Of a stretch of 64,000 nt of DNA, positions 23,150-35,834 are shown piece after piece (position 1 is the stretch's first letter; every line of letters begins with the position of its first letter). The stretch covers positions 310,001-374,000 of the forward strand of contig SAXG01000044.1 of the NCBI GenBank assembly GCA_012932865.1, written 5' to 3'. The notes under the pieces were generated by a model. It was not told where the DNA came from, ran no database searches, and saw only the letters and a list, made by a program, of their open reading frames with translations. Source of the DNA: Amylostereum areolatum. Its lineage: Eukaryota; Basidiomycota; Agaricomycetes; Russulales; Stereaceae. Both the position numbers and the translations under genes were made by a program.

Positions 23150-25268
23150 TCAAAAGTCCCCGAGGTCAATCTCGATGGTTTCCAAAACGCTTGTCGTAAA
23201 GTCAACCTTGGCCCTTCCGGAGGTAGTCGTAGCGGTGAAAGGCAGAGGGGAGACAGACCGAGGAGTCGATGTCTGCGGAACAAGCAATGGAGTCCCGTTC
23301 CCATTCACGTTGGGCGTACCCGACCTGGATAAAGGGACATGTGAGCGACGAATATGGTCCCTCCGTTGGACTCAACAAACCTAGACTCGAACATCCGCGG
23401 AAGCGTCTTAAGACGAGCACTCGGATCTAAAGTAGGCGTTGCTGTACCACTTGCCGCGAGCCTGCGTTCCCGACGTTTACGCTCAGACTCCGCTTGCTCT
23501 GCTTTGCGGGTCGCCTCCATGTTTGCCTTCCGGTTGCGCTCGTTTACTTTGGCAAGAATGACACTTATATCGTTGGCATCCGTCGGTGCGGCAGCCCTGG
23601 GTTTATTTGCTTCGATTTCGGCCAGCTTCTTGTCGAGGGTTTTGATCAAGTCGGCATCACCTCGTTCAACGGCGAGTATGCGCGCCTGGGTGATCCGTGT
23701 CCTTTCGAGGATCCAGCTGCCCGACGATGCCTTGTTACCGCTTTGCAAGGCCCTCTTCCTTTGCAGCATATTGGTTATGTCGCTCTGGTAATCGCGGGCT
23801 CCATGAACAGCTGGAAATCATAAAGATAGATATAGGGACTGACCTCGGTCATAATCTGATTCTCCAGCTTCGTCATCTGGGTTCGCTTCTTCTCTACAGC
23901 ACTCTTCGTAGGTAACTTGACATGATCGGTTTCGCAGACCTTGACAAGGCGATCGAACTCGCGCTACATGGAGGATGAGTCAGCTTTCAATGTATCGGGA
24001 AACTTGCTAGCACCCACTTGGGTAACAGGTGAGTTCGACACCTTGTCCATAGGGAAAGTTTTTGCAGATTTGCCATGTTTCAAGTCAAACGCTTGGTTGA
24101 CAGTCTGATTGTTAACCTGGTATGGCTTAACCAGACTCGCAGCCAGACCTATTGTAGTGGTTAAACGACGGAACACGATGAGTGACAGCGACATACTTTG
24201 TATTTCACACAGCCGGTACACAGGTCGGTTGTCCTCGCTGCCGATTAAGTATCGCACCCAGGTCCCTAAGAAAACGATGAGCAAAAACCAGGTAGGTATA
24301 ATGGAACAGGAAGACTACCTTTAACGTAATCCTCAAACCATGGAGCCATGCAGTGCTTGGCAATCATGTCGCGACTCAACGAGATCGTCTGAAGATCATC
24401 TTGCGTGGCCGGGGGGTCGTCAGCAGCCGGCTTTGAGCCACTGTTCAACAATCTTCTCTCTCGCTCCTCCTCCTGCTCAAGCTTGCTAACCTGCCCGTCT
24501 TCCTCATCTTCGTCTTCAGTTCCCATATCCATTGGAGATGATGACCTCGCGCGTCCTGGAGAGTACCGCGACTTGATTTAGAGGGATGAGCTTGGAGTAG
24601 GATACGTGAAGACACCAACTCACTCGCTTGCCGTCGTCTTTCGCCCTCCGTTTTGCCTTCAACTCGTCCAACTTTCGCGACTTCTCCTTTGTTGCACCTC
24701 GAACAGCGTGTTGTCCTGTCATGCCACCACCCTTCAGACAGAGAAACAGCTATGAGAACAGCAAGATGCTTACGCTTCGCAGCCTTGGATACGCTGTCTT
24801 GATCCACACCTCCCTTCTGCGCTTGCAGCATCTGGGCCAAATTCCGCTTGTCCTGTATACGCTGCATCTCTTCTTGACGCTGAGCTAGGACTTCCTCGCG
24901 GTCAATTTCGGGCATGTCAAGTAGCCTGAAGGGTGGGTACATGAGTGAGTGAGAGGGGATTGAGGGGATGCGAGAAGGGGTACCGAAGACGGTCTGCCTC
25001 GTTGATATACTTGCCCTCCAATGGGTAAGGGTTTGTGTTGTCATCGCTTTCTTCTTCACTCTCAGGTCCATCGCCATCTGAGAAAGATCCCGTTACCCTG
25101 ATTCGTCAAAGAAAGGTAAGCAAAGCCGATGGGCAGTGAGGGAAAGACGTACTCAGCCTTGCGGCGTTTGGCCGTCTTTGACGAGCTCTGCTTTCTCTTG
25201 CGCTTCTTCTCGGTTGCACCCGCGAGCTCGAGGAGTTCATCGGAAAAGTCGCCTTCAGAGTCAGACAT
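23150..25268 (-). CDS. RTF1: RTF1, PAF1-complex subunit (Plus3 domain)
   Basis: Starts MSDSEGDFSDELLELAG at 25268 and ends EIDLGDF at 23150, with several short introns. The N terminus is acidic with a basic nuclear-localisation stretch (KKRKRKQ). A histone-modification region (YPLEGKYINEADRLRLLDMPEIDREEVLAQR) follows. The Plus3 domain runs from SLSRDMIAKHCMAPWFEDYV through TWVRYLIGSEDNRPVYRLCEI, YQVNNQTVNQAFDL and SNSPVT to EFDRLV. A long charged coiled-coil region (KTLDKKLAEIEA, VNERNRKANMEATRKAEQAE) comes after it. RTF1 tethers the PAF1 complex to elongating RNA polymerase II through Spt5 and stimulates H2B ubiquitylation. The gene lies 273 bp downstream of SOF1 on the same strand. Confidence 0.93.
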
Positions 25269-25541
25269 AGCCAGCGACGTCGATGGGAGTCGGGGGAAGA
25301 GGGTGCGTGGTGGCGGAATGCGAGGACGAGAAAGTTGACCGAAGCAGTGATCAGACTCTGCGCAATGTGGATATTCTCACGCCCCCGGCGGACCGGACCT
25401 CTCGTTCCGGCCGTTGCAGAAACAAAGCAGTCTCGACTTCCACCCAACGAATGGACAACCGATGGCGACAAGTATGTAGAACGCGTTTGAGAAAAACAAT
25501 GCAAAGGAAGAAGGCAGATGCCGATGGGGAACTTCCCAATT

Positions 25542-27267
25542 TTACGTCTGCTCTGTAAGGACAATTTTTTTTCTTTCCGCCTTGGGCTTGCTCTCGCCTG
25601 CCCTCGTATGTTTTCTTCTTCTCTCTTCCTTGACCCGTTGAGCCTCCAGCATGGTGCGCTTGAGCTCCCCCGCTTTGTATATAGGTTTTGGAACATGTCG
25701 GCTCCTGATAATATGTGAGTGACGACGAATGGATGTATTATTGGTGACATACCGCTGCACTTTGCCGACTTGGGCATCCATCTTCCATCGTTCTTTGAGA
25801 CTGTCGCGGTATTCAATGGCAGCACGCTCTCTCGCTGTAACGATTCCAAGTTTTTCTGATGCGTTCGCTTTCCATATTCGCACATTCCCATCGTCAGAAC
25901 CGCTCAGCACGAATCGTGCGTCGGCCGTGAACGCCGTGGACAAGACTCTGTCGTCCCAACATGCGTCAATGTGAGGGTGAAGTATATAAAGAAGGAAACG
26001 CACCTCTGCATGCGTTTGGTGTGATATATCTCGGGGTGTGTGCCGTGCCCTTCCTTCCAAATCCGCACTGACCGGTCCCATCCGCCACTGACAAATTCTG
26101 TTCCTGTTGGACTCCAATCGCAGCTCATGACCGCAGAGACGTGGCCCTTGTAGATCTGACTTGGTGTTGACAGCTTGCGGATGTCAAATGTGTAAAGATT
26201 GTGATCTTCAGATGCAAGGAGTATGACAGTGGGAAAGGTTGGGGACCACGAAAGGTCGTTGCTTGTCATCTAAGACGCAATCAGGACCATGTAGCACGAA
26301 AAGACAAGCAGCGGACCTGCATGACCACCCTACGCTCTGCCTTGCCTGTCCGGACATCGTACAGGGTGAATGTCCGATCGGAGCCAATGCTGGCGAGGAC
26401 GGATGATTCCGAAGGGTTGAAGTGAATTCCTGTGACCGTTTCTGCCGAGGTTGAAAAGGTAATATCCATAACGGGGGCGCTCCTGGATACAACATGGCAT
26501 CGTGAGTTTCTAACTCTCGTGACGAAGGAACTGCGGTCGTACTTTGTCTCGTCCCATATTTGGACCACGTTCGAAGCCGTTGCAAAGATAGGGTCGGACC
26601 AATGGTGTGCAATGGAACTTCAAGTACATCAGGATAAAACTCTATCTGCAGTGAAGGGCTAACATACTTGAAAGGAGACTTTCCAGGAAATACGGCAAGA
26701 GGTTTTGGCTGGAGAAGAAAACTTAAAACAGGAAAGACTAAGACGACGCAAAACGCACCTCGGACGGGCCCGCCCCAGGCGAACTCAATTCAGGCTGACT
26801 CCTCACATCCCACATCTTCACAGTTCGGTCTACACCACAGCTCAAAATCCTATCCTCATCTGCCCAACATAAGCCAGACAATTTTCCCTTGTGCGCCCCT
26901 GGGATTTTCGCGATATGCGTCCTTCTCGCGACGTTATGAAGGATGATCTCTACAGGCTGTGTTAGTTTTCATCCTCTAGTGTTTGAGCTCACATACCTCC
27001 ATCCCAACTCCCACTAGCGATATCCGTCACAGATTCCGGTCTCCGCGCAATGACTTCCACTGCGTCCACATGCCCCTCTAAACTCGCAATGAATGGCTTG
27101 GCGAACATACGTTCCATTTTGGCTGCATTTAGCGCGCGGGTTCGTTCGCGAGCCCTGGCGAACGGATGCATCAATGGATCAAGGTTGCGTTGTGTAGGTG
27201 TAGGGTCTCCTTTACGTGAAGGAAGATGCGCTGAGGGTGCATGTTGTAAGACGGATATTTTCTGCAT
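25542..27267 (-). CDS. SOF1: SOF1/DCAF13, WD40 protein of the SSU processome
   Basis: Starts MQKISVLQHAPSAHLPSRKG at 27267; the stop is at 25542. It begins with the short basic DCAF13 N terminus (RTRALNAAKMERMFAKPFIASLEGH). At least six WD repeats follow, including LSGLCWADEDRILSCGVDRTVKMWD, ILASIGSDRTFTLYD-like, LLASEDHNLYTFDIR, FVSGGWDRSVRIW and FVLSGSDDGNVRIWKA. It ends with the diagnostic Sof1-like domain: EKLGIVTARERAAIEYRDSL and HRHIPKPIYKA-like (seen as SRHVPKPIYKA), plus a lysine/arginine-rich tail. Sof1 works in the nucleolar small-subunit processome for 18S rRNA maturation. The neighbouring DEAH helicase may share that pathway, though the genes are 10 kb apart. Confidence 0.93.
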
Positions 27268-27995
27268 GGGGTTAGCATATTGTATTCAATATAGGGAGAT
27301 GAGCTGACCACCATGATTGTCGATGTTGTTGGCTCCAACGCCTAGCGGTGAAGACACAAGGCTTGCAGAGAAAGTCCAGAGCACCGAAAAGATGGAGGCA
27401 ACTAGAAGATGAAGGTGAAATAAGCGGGGTTTCGATATGAACCCCAAGTTAGGGTTGTCCTCGAGTTGTCTTCCGATCTTCCGCCCGGGCCAGTCGAACC
27501 ACCATCTCCATCAAGACGTCCTCACAGCGACTAAACATACCGCTTAGTCTCAAACAACGGATCGGTTGGTGCTACAAAAGGTACGTGCGATTTATGAAAT
27601 GTCCACGAATAACGGATATCTAGAGGGATGGAAAAATTACGTGCAGTACAAAGGGTCGTGCGTAAACGTAAAAAATGTGTCGCCGACAACAAACGCCAAA
27701 AATAACACACACACAGTCGCAGAAGAAATACAAGAGTCCATCCAGCCACAGCGATCCCTCTTCGGCCGCACTCGTCTTCTTCCACAACTGAGGCGGTGCC
27801 AGTGCGTGCCCAGTGCCCGTCGAGAACAATGCGGATGCTCGAGAGAGTACAAGGTGTCGATCGATGCGGGCACACAGCGACAACGAATCACCTCGTCGGG
27901 CAACCACCGCGCTGGGCACCGTCGCGTATAAAACCCGTACCATCGAACCCCGTTGGTCTTCATCAGCCCACCTCACTCCTTTCCTCGCCGTCAAC
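27268..27995. other. Intergenic region SOF1/C2H2 gene
   Basis: 728 bp on which only antisense and shadow frames are open. It should contain the SOF1 promoter and the 3' UTR of the C2H2 gene. No discrete signal is identified. Confidence 0.35.
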
Positions 27996-30056
27996 CTAGT
28001 TGGCTGACCCTTCCCCCAGTCGAACGTACAAGTCGGGGTCTCCATGCTTGTCCGCACAATGGCGTTTTGCGCTTTCCTCGCGAGTGCTTTGCATCCGGCA
28101 ACCCTCGATGGGGCATATCCACCTGACGACCGCGATGTCGCTCTCCTCGCGGTACGTGCCGTGCGCGCGTCCCCCTTTGGTTTTGATATGTCGCACCAAG
28201 TCCACGCTCCTGCTGTATGTTTTACCGCAAACGGGACACGGTGGCTTCCCGTTGTTGCTCTCGTTCGTTGGAGGGTCGGTTGCTCCTGCTCTTGCTCGAC
28301 CAACCCCTCGATAAGACTTCCTTGGAAAGTGTACTGCTCGAGGTCCTCTTCCTGCTCGCTTTCTAATGATCTTACGGTGTGGAAGGTATGAGCGCCCGCA
28401 GGGGCCCAACCCAGATTCGACGCAGAGCCGCCGTGCTCTACGATCGAAGAGCCCTCAAGGGGCATTTGGTGGTACGACGTTCTCGCTACAGGCTGCACAT
28501 CGACCTCTTGATATCGGCACGGTCCTTGTCCTGCCACTTGGTCCCGCAGGTCCAAATCCACGGCCGCTCGCTTCGTAGGGCGCAGTTCCTCTTCGTCTTC
28601 CAATGGACGAGAACGTTTCGGCGGGTGTATGGATAGCAGAGACGAGGGGCGGGAGATGGGGTTTGCGGCCGCTGCCATCTGCTCGGCAGCCAGAGGTTCT
28701 CCCTCGTCATCACCCAAACGTGCCAGATTCAGAAGGCGCTGATGCTGGAAAGGGGGTTGTGTTGGGGGATAGAAGCCCGGCATTGCCGACGGGTGCGAGG
28801 CGGGCAGGTGTAGCGACTGGACCGTCGGCGCCTGATGGACCAACGAGGTCTGCGTCGACCAGTGCAGTGCACCCCGGGACAGGGTCAACGGGGTGCCGTC
28901 TTGGCCCCGCCCGCGGGATGCAGACATGACGGTGGAATTTGGGATGCGAATCCGCGGGTGGAATCCTGGACGGTGTGCGGTCCGCTTGTGCGGTTGTGCA
29001 ACCTCGGTGTGTCCGTTGTCCTCGAGAGCTCTCTTCCTTCCCATGCTCAAGGACGGCGTCAATAAGCCCAAGTACCCCCCAAAGCCGAAGTATCCTACGT
29101 TTGCCCCTTCCTGGGCATGTAGAGCGGCACTTTGAGGTACCTGGTGTATGGCTGCGTTATACTCAGCAGAGTTGTTGGAGGAAGAGAAGCCAGCGGTAGG
29201 GGATGGGGTGACGAGACAGTTTTTTCCGAGGTAACTGGGATTGGTATCCATATAGTGGCTGGAAACCCACCTTAGGCTGTCTCCCTGTAGTGTGTCCTCT
29301 TGATGAGGTGTTGCATGTTCCAGGTCCAGGACAGGGCGTTCACTTTGTATCCCACAGCCTGCGATATGCACATCTTGCGGTTGCCACACATCGGCGAGGT
29401 TAGAAAGCCTCGTTTTGAAAAATGTTTCATCAGCCTGGGCAATTGTGGACTTTCCATCACGACGGCCAGACTCAGAAGGAATGTGAGGGGGGGTAGATGA
29501 AAAGGCAGATGAGGTTGACGAGGGGGATGACAGAGGTCCGATTAGAAGGGGGTTCCGGGGACTGCAGTTGGAAGGATAGTGGTCTGGTGGAGGGGAGTCG
29601 GGAGGAGGGTAGTCGGGAGGGGGATAGTATTGCGGGATGCTAGATGAAGTCGCCACAGGTGGAGTCGCAGATGGTAAGAGATCGTCGAAGAGGCTGCCGT
29701 GATTATCCAACAGTATAGATTCAAAGTTGGGGAAGACGTCCTCTCGTGGAGGCTTGTACTATGGAGCACACGAGTCAGCAGCGTTCATTAACTGCAAACG
29801 CGAATAAGCTCACTGTCAAGCCATCATGAGGAAGACTCGGGGATTTTTTTGCGACCTCATACAAAGGAGGGATCGAACCGAAACTTGGTGACTGAGGGTA
29901 TAGGAGAGGGACTGGTTGCATGACGTGCAGCGTGGTTGGCTGTGGTTGGGGAGGGCGTAAACAATAAGAGGAGTTATTGTCGAGTTTCGGGGGGGATGGA
30001 AAAGTACGATAGTGGGGAAGCTTCTCCGTCGATCTGCTCTTATGTAGACTATCCAT
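27996..30056 (-). CDS. C2H2 zinc-finger protein with disordered N terminus
   Basis: Exon 1 is 29814-30056 (ATG at 30056). A 55-nt intron (29759-29813) leads into a long exon of Pro/Ser/Gln/His-rich sequence (repeated PPPD units near the start; basic stretch PPKRSRPLEDEEELRPTKRA). The end (to the stop at 27996) carries two fingers: CPVCGKTYSRSVDLVRHIK, and a second, CPIEGC...H...H, typical of DNA-binding proteins. Between about 28250 and 28400 the coding frame changes, so another small intron or a frameshift must lie there. A GTAAG donor exists near 28377, but no acceptor gives perfect phase. Probable transcription factor; target unknown. Its C-terminal two-finger design is like that of the protein at 2-520. 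Confidence 0.7.
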
Positions 30057-30967
30057 GCGCCATTGTTCTTCTGGTTGTGATGGGGCGAGCGCCTCGTGTA
30101 CGCACCAAAGGACAAAGTAAAACGCACGGCCGTGTATATGTCCGACCGTACGCGCCCTAACGACCTTAGGAAAGTGTCATGGCTTGCCACTGAGCTGACG
30201 TTGCTTCGCCGGCCGAAAGTTCGCGACTAATCGAGAAGTCGGGGACCTACTGCTCGTCTCCGTGACACGCTTTGACGGACCACGAGGCGTCAGCGAGAAT
30301 GATGAAACATATGGAGGAAGGATTGTTTATTCCATGAGATTGTCCGCGAGCTCCTTGAGTGCACATATCTGAACAGTGGCAAAGATGTCCGGGATAAAGC
30401 CAAGAGACGTGTCTTGATTTTCCTCATCTGGACGACGCGATTAGTCACATGGGCCTCACACCGACTCCGAGTCTGAGGCAATTTGCCACCGGCGCCGGAG
30501 AGGTTGAAAGAACGCTGGTAAAGTTGGCGCCCACGAATGTATGCCAAGACGTGATGAAGACATTTCGCACCAACGTGTCCCCCCCGACGTTGTTTAGGAG
30601 CTTTTCCTCCCGACTCCGAGTCCCGAGTGTTACTAGTAGCCTGAGGTTGGACCGAGAGCCATAGAAAATGCTAAGTAGTAGTAGTAGAGTAAGTACATCG
30701 ACACAGAACTGCAATAAGAGACAACAGAGATGCCTTTCATGTACACTTCCGTGGGCTGAGGGAGTCGCCAGCCCTACTTCGGAAGCGCGTTGTGCTTGCG
30801 GCGAAATCATCCATATAAACGAGTGTTTTATGAATCTGGAACGATGAACAAAATCTCGGGGTATAGTAGGAAGACAATGTCCTGAGAGGTGATACTTGAA
30901 GAGATATACTACGATGTCAACTCGACAGAGACAATGACCCAGACGAACTTCAACTCAACGTCTCAGA
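30057..30967. other. Gene-less stretch
   Basis: 911 bp between two minus-strand genes. Only short frames without motif; a TAG-triplet microsatellite-like patch lies at about 30675-30690. It should contain the promoter of the C2H2 gene and a 3' UTR. Nothing else supported. Confidence 0.4.
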
Positions 30968-32819
30968 TCAAGGCAATCCAGCTGGACCGGACGAGTACAG
31001 CACCTCCTGGTCCGCATGCCCAGAGGCACTACCATTGAGCCATGCCTCCACCTTGATCGCTGAATTGGATATATCGACCGACGAGAGCACCGGGAACGCC
31101 TTATGTCTCGAGGGTTGCGACTCGCCGAGCCAATCGACCACCGCCTGGGAGAATTCGTCTGGAAACTCGAAGTCGAGAGGTTCGGGTGCACGTGCGATCT
31201 TGGCGCATGGTGCAAGAGAGACCAAAGGTGTTTGAGGACTCATAGAAGTAGGCGAGGATTCCGAGGACGACCCCGACGAGTATGACCAGGCGCTGGGGCG
31301 CAATTTCAAAAGCATGGGCCTATGTGGATTTGACACTCGTGCCGGTGCTGGAGGGGGGGCGAATTTCGGAGGAGATGAGGCGACATGGGTGAATTGCACT
31401 GGAGAGGAAAGCATCGGAGCAAAACCACGAGGAAAGGGAGAGGGTGTTGCATATATGAAACTTGACGCAGAGACCGGAGCTGGCTTTAGGACCGGGATAT
31501 ACGGTGGCACGGGGAGGAATGGTCCCGCGTCTGGATTGAGATACGGCGCACCCCTGAATACACCTATTGTCCCGGGTATCACGCCAGTGACATTGTCGAC
31601 TTCGTTACTGTTGCCCGGGGTAGCAACGCGAGTGCGGACAGAGGCCCCTGCGGTTGAACAACATGGGTCGTCACACGCTTCTGTGGTTCGCGGTGAGCTG
31701 AGTGTGCGCTTTGTCGTTGTTTCCTCGGATGGTTCGTCTGAAGCGATTGCACGATGTGGCACGTCCGATTGCATAACAAAGGCCTTCCTGGTCGCCACAG
31801 AGGTTCCGTCATTTCCAGCAGGAGAGTGCTCCAAGCAAGAATCACAAGAGGCCATGGAAGGTAATTCGCATGGGGAGAACCATCCGACAAGAGGGTTGAC
31901 TGGAAAAGAGCGCAGTGCCAGTGATGGTGCAAAGGGCTCCGCCGCGGGATTCATGGTCGAAACCAGTACAGAGGCATTGATGAAAGAAGCAGGACCGTCC
32001 GTGATGGCAGCGTCAGCGTTTGAGGCGACTTTCGACGGAGAGCCACTACTAGAGAGTTGAGGCGAGGGGACGTTTTCTTCGGTGACCGCGAGTGTATCGT
32101 CTTCGTCTTGTTGTGCAACTGGTGTACTGTCCTTCTCGATAGAAACATCTGTCATCAGAGGGCCAGCAGATCCAAGGACAAGCGATTCAGTCTCAGAGGC
32201 GAGAGCGAGGATACCACCGTCGTTGTAACCGCCAGGCATGAAGAATTCCGGAAGGACCATGGTAGGGATGTCGTTGAGGGCACACATGTATGCGTATTCA
32301 AAAACGGAAATACCAACGCCCAGAGATGCAAAGGCGAGGGTTTTGGCGGCGGGAGGGGCGGCGAGTAGGAGTTCCTGCCGAGCTTGTTTGAAGATCTTGA
32401 GGATACAACGTTGGATCAGTTGTAGAGAATGCACCTGGAATCGCTTCTAGGTAAGCATGGATCATTAGAACGGGTATGTTGATTTGGCATACCAGAACGA
32501 TGCCCGCCGGGTACAGAGTACGACCAACGACGCTCTGAAGCAAAAGGAGGATGTGCGTGGCGGCGTGAAGGTTCATCAACGGCGAGATCGCCGGGAAGAG
32601 GGTAGATGGGCGGTCGGTAGTAAGGGAACGAGTGAATGACAGTGATAAAGGAGTGAACGACCCAGATAGTGCTTTCGGGCGGGAGTAGAGTGAGGAAGAG
32701 GGCTGTCTATTGCCTGACAGTCCTCGTAATAGAGTGTTGGATGCTCGGCGTGAAGCAAGTTCGACTGGGAGCCTCTTAATCACTAAACCTCCATATTTCC
32801 CACGACCCCTTTGTATCAT
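30968..32819 (-). CDS. Unknown protein, hydrophobic N terminus and disordered body
   Basis: Two exons (32493-32819, 30968-32434) with a 58-nt GT-AG intron. The first in-frame ATG is 32819, but the ATG at 32576 begins a more protein-like stretch (MNLHAATHILLLLQSVVGRT) and may be the real start. After the junction comes a mixed helix (IQRCILKIFKQARQELLLA, AKTLAFASLGVGISVFEYAYM). About 400 residues rich in Ser, Pro, Ala and Glu follow, and a conserved-looking acidic/aromatic end (PLDFEFPDEFSQAVVDWLGE). The hydrophobic segments could be one or two membrane helices or a buried domain. No family recognised; neighbours give no clue. Confidence 0.55.
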
Positions 32820-33018
32820 TTGCAACGTACTGTGGCGCCAATATCATATACACAGGGTACAACATAGCTGCAGCAGGATTCGTTCGAACGCTATACCCGA
32901 CTCCTTGCTAGTTCCGGTACAAATCGAGGTCGTATCAAATCTTCGGCAGCACATCCCAAGCATATTCACTCGTGGCCTTTTCTTCTTCGTCCCCTTCACT
33001 TACGACCCCCAAGACCAT

Positions 33019-34569
<1,551 letters not shown>

Positions 34570-35062
34570 GGCTCAGGCTAGGATGCTGGGGAGGAGTGAA
34601 GGGCGATGAGAAAACACGTTATCGACGGCGGGCTATATATACAAATCGCTTTATAACTGCTTGTAACTTACAAACATACGTCATGAGACCAGAACCCACA
34701 CCGTGCGTGGCGGCCGTGGATCGCTGAGAAGACAGCTGCTCTGATTCCATGTAAGTAATTGTAGCGATTTTCATCCATTGAGTGGGTCAGGGCTATTTTC
34801 GGTTTAACCTCTGTCAGCCCACTTCTGCTGAATAGAAAGCAGGCCTGCTGGGCACACACCGACACAATGGCATTGGCAATTTAGCACCAGCACGACTTGA
34901 GGTGAGAAGTTGGGAATAAAGAGATAGAATGCGTCGTCCCAATCAGCTTGGGGTCATCATAGCCATACAGGGGTAGGCTGAGAGGGATGCATGCGACGAA
35001 AAGCAAGGGAAAGTCACTAGCCCCAGAGCTATCATAGCACACTATCTGTAATTTCTCAGAAA
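34570..35062. other. Intergenic region before the tRNA gene
   Basis: 493 bp. A TATATATA lies at about 34633-34640 in the likely promoter of the reductase gene. No further feature seen. Confidence 0.35.
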
Positions 35063-35150
35063 GCCCACTTAGCTCAGTAGTAGAGCGCGCCACTCGTATG
35101 GTCACGTGACTGACATGGTGAGGTCGATCGTTCAATTCGGTCAGTGGGCA
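35063..35150 (+). tRNA. tRNA-Thr(CGT) with 16-nt intron
   Basis: All arms fold. The acceptor GCCCACT/AGTGGGC is perfect, with discriminator A. The D stem is GCTC/GAGC. The anticodon stem CGCCA/TGGTG has one G-T pair. The T stem GATCG/CGGTC has one T-G pair. The anticodon CGT (35095-35097) reads ACG (Thr). A 16-nt intron (35099-35114, containing the palindrome GTCACGTGAC) sits one base 3' of the anticodon, the standard place for nuclear tRNA introns. A T5 run at 35153-35157 is a Pol III terminator. The D loop reads AGTAGTA where AGTGGTA is usual, so one of the two conserved loop guanines is changed. Confidence 0.9.
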
Positions 35151-35291
35151 CCTTTTTGTCTCTATCATTTTGATAGAGAAAGAGCTTAGAGAGCTATGAG
35201 TCTACGACCGACGAGTCACGACCGTAAGTCGTGACAATTTGGAATTTTACAAGAAAGAGCTTGCACTGAGACAGTGAGAAGTATACGAGTT
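35121..35291 (+). repeat. Left direct repeat (tRNA 3' part plus flank)
   Basis: The last 30 bp of the tRNA gene match 52671-52700 at 29 of 30 positions. Similarity continues downstream in blocks: TTTTGATAGAGAAAG, AGAGCTTAGA, ATTTGGAA, AGCTTGCAC, GAGACAG and AGAAGTATAC. Two perfect inverted repeats lie in the left copy: arms CTCTATCA/TGATAGAG just after the tRNA terminator, and arms GTCACGAC/GTCGTGAC at 35215-35235. Confidence 0.8.
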
Positions 35292-35376
35292 TGTAAAATG
35301 GAAAACGGTCATGTGATGCGCATACATGGACGCGTCAAGACGGCCGCGACGTGTTTCACTTTCGGACCCGTTCAAC

Positions 35377-35834
35377 ATGCCTGCCGACGAGTCCAGCACC
35401 AACGAAAACAGCGCACCTGTCGACGTCACCTCAGCGGAGACCCCCAAGGTGACAAGGAAGATCCGGAGCGACAAGGGGGTCACCCGGCCAAAGCAACCTA
35501 CTACCCTGTCTCATCTGTGCCGTTTCCTTTTCTGCCTTGCCCCGTCTGATGTTTTGATGTTAGGTCCAAAGAGGTGATCGAATCACTCGCCATAGCAGCT
35601 GATCGCGCCCTCTTTGTGTCCATCGAGGCAGACATGTATATCATGGCAGCGAAGAAAGAAATCCTCCGTCTCGAACTCAAGACGAAAAGCCTGGACTACG
35701 CTATAATACGAGCTGCAAAGCGCACAGCGCAACTAAACTACGAAACCCAGGTTGGACGCATCAGGGAGTTGGAGATGAAGCGCGAGCAGGCGCAGGAGCA
35801 GAGAGAGGATCAGGGTATGGTGGTGGACAATTAG
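35377..35834 (+). CDS. Small coiled-coil protein of the recombinase island
   Basis: Two exons (35377-35507, 35564-35834) with a 56-nt intron, about 133 residues. The N terminus is polar and disordered (MPADESSTNENSAPVD). The second exon is a continuous amphipathic helix (SLAIAADRALFVSIEADMYIMAAKKEILRLELKTKSLDYAI and onward to QEQREDQGMVVDN), with heptad spacing of Leu/Ile/Ala expected for a coiled coil. The stop lies 15 bp from the convergent stop of the recombinase gene. Function unknown. Its position between the tRNA repeat and the recombinase suggests it belongs to the element. Confidence 0.6.

Noticed and set aside
27620..29710. 696-codon minus frame read to its own stop at 27620
   Set aside because: The C-terminal ~230 codons run out of frame over the two zinc fingers; the true gene shifts frame near 28300 and stops at 27996.
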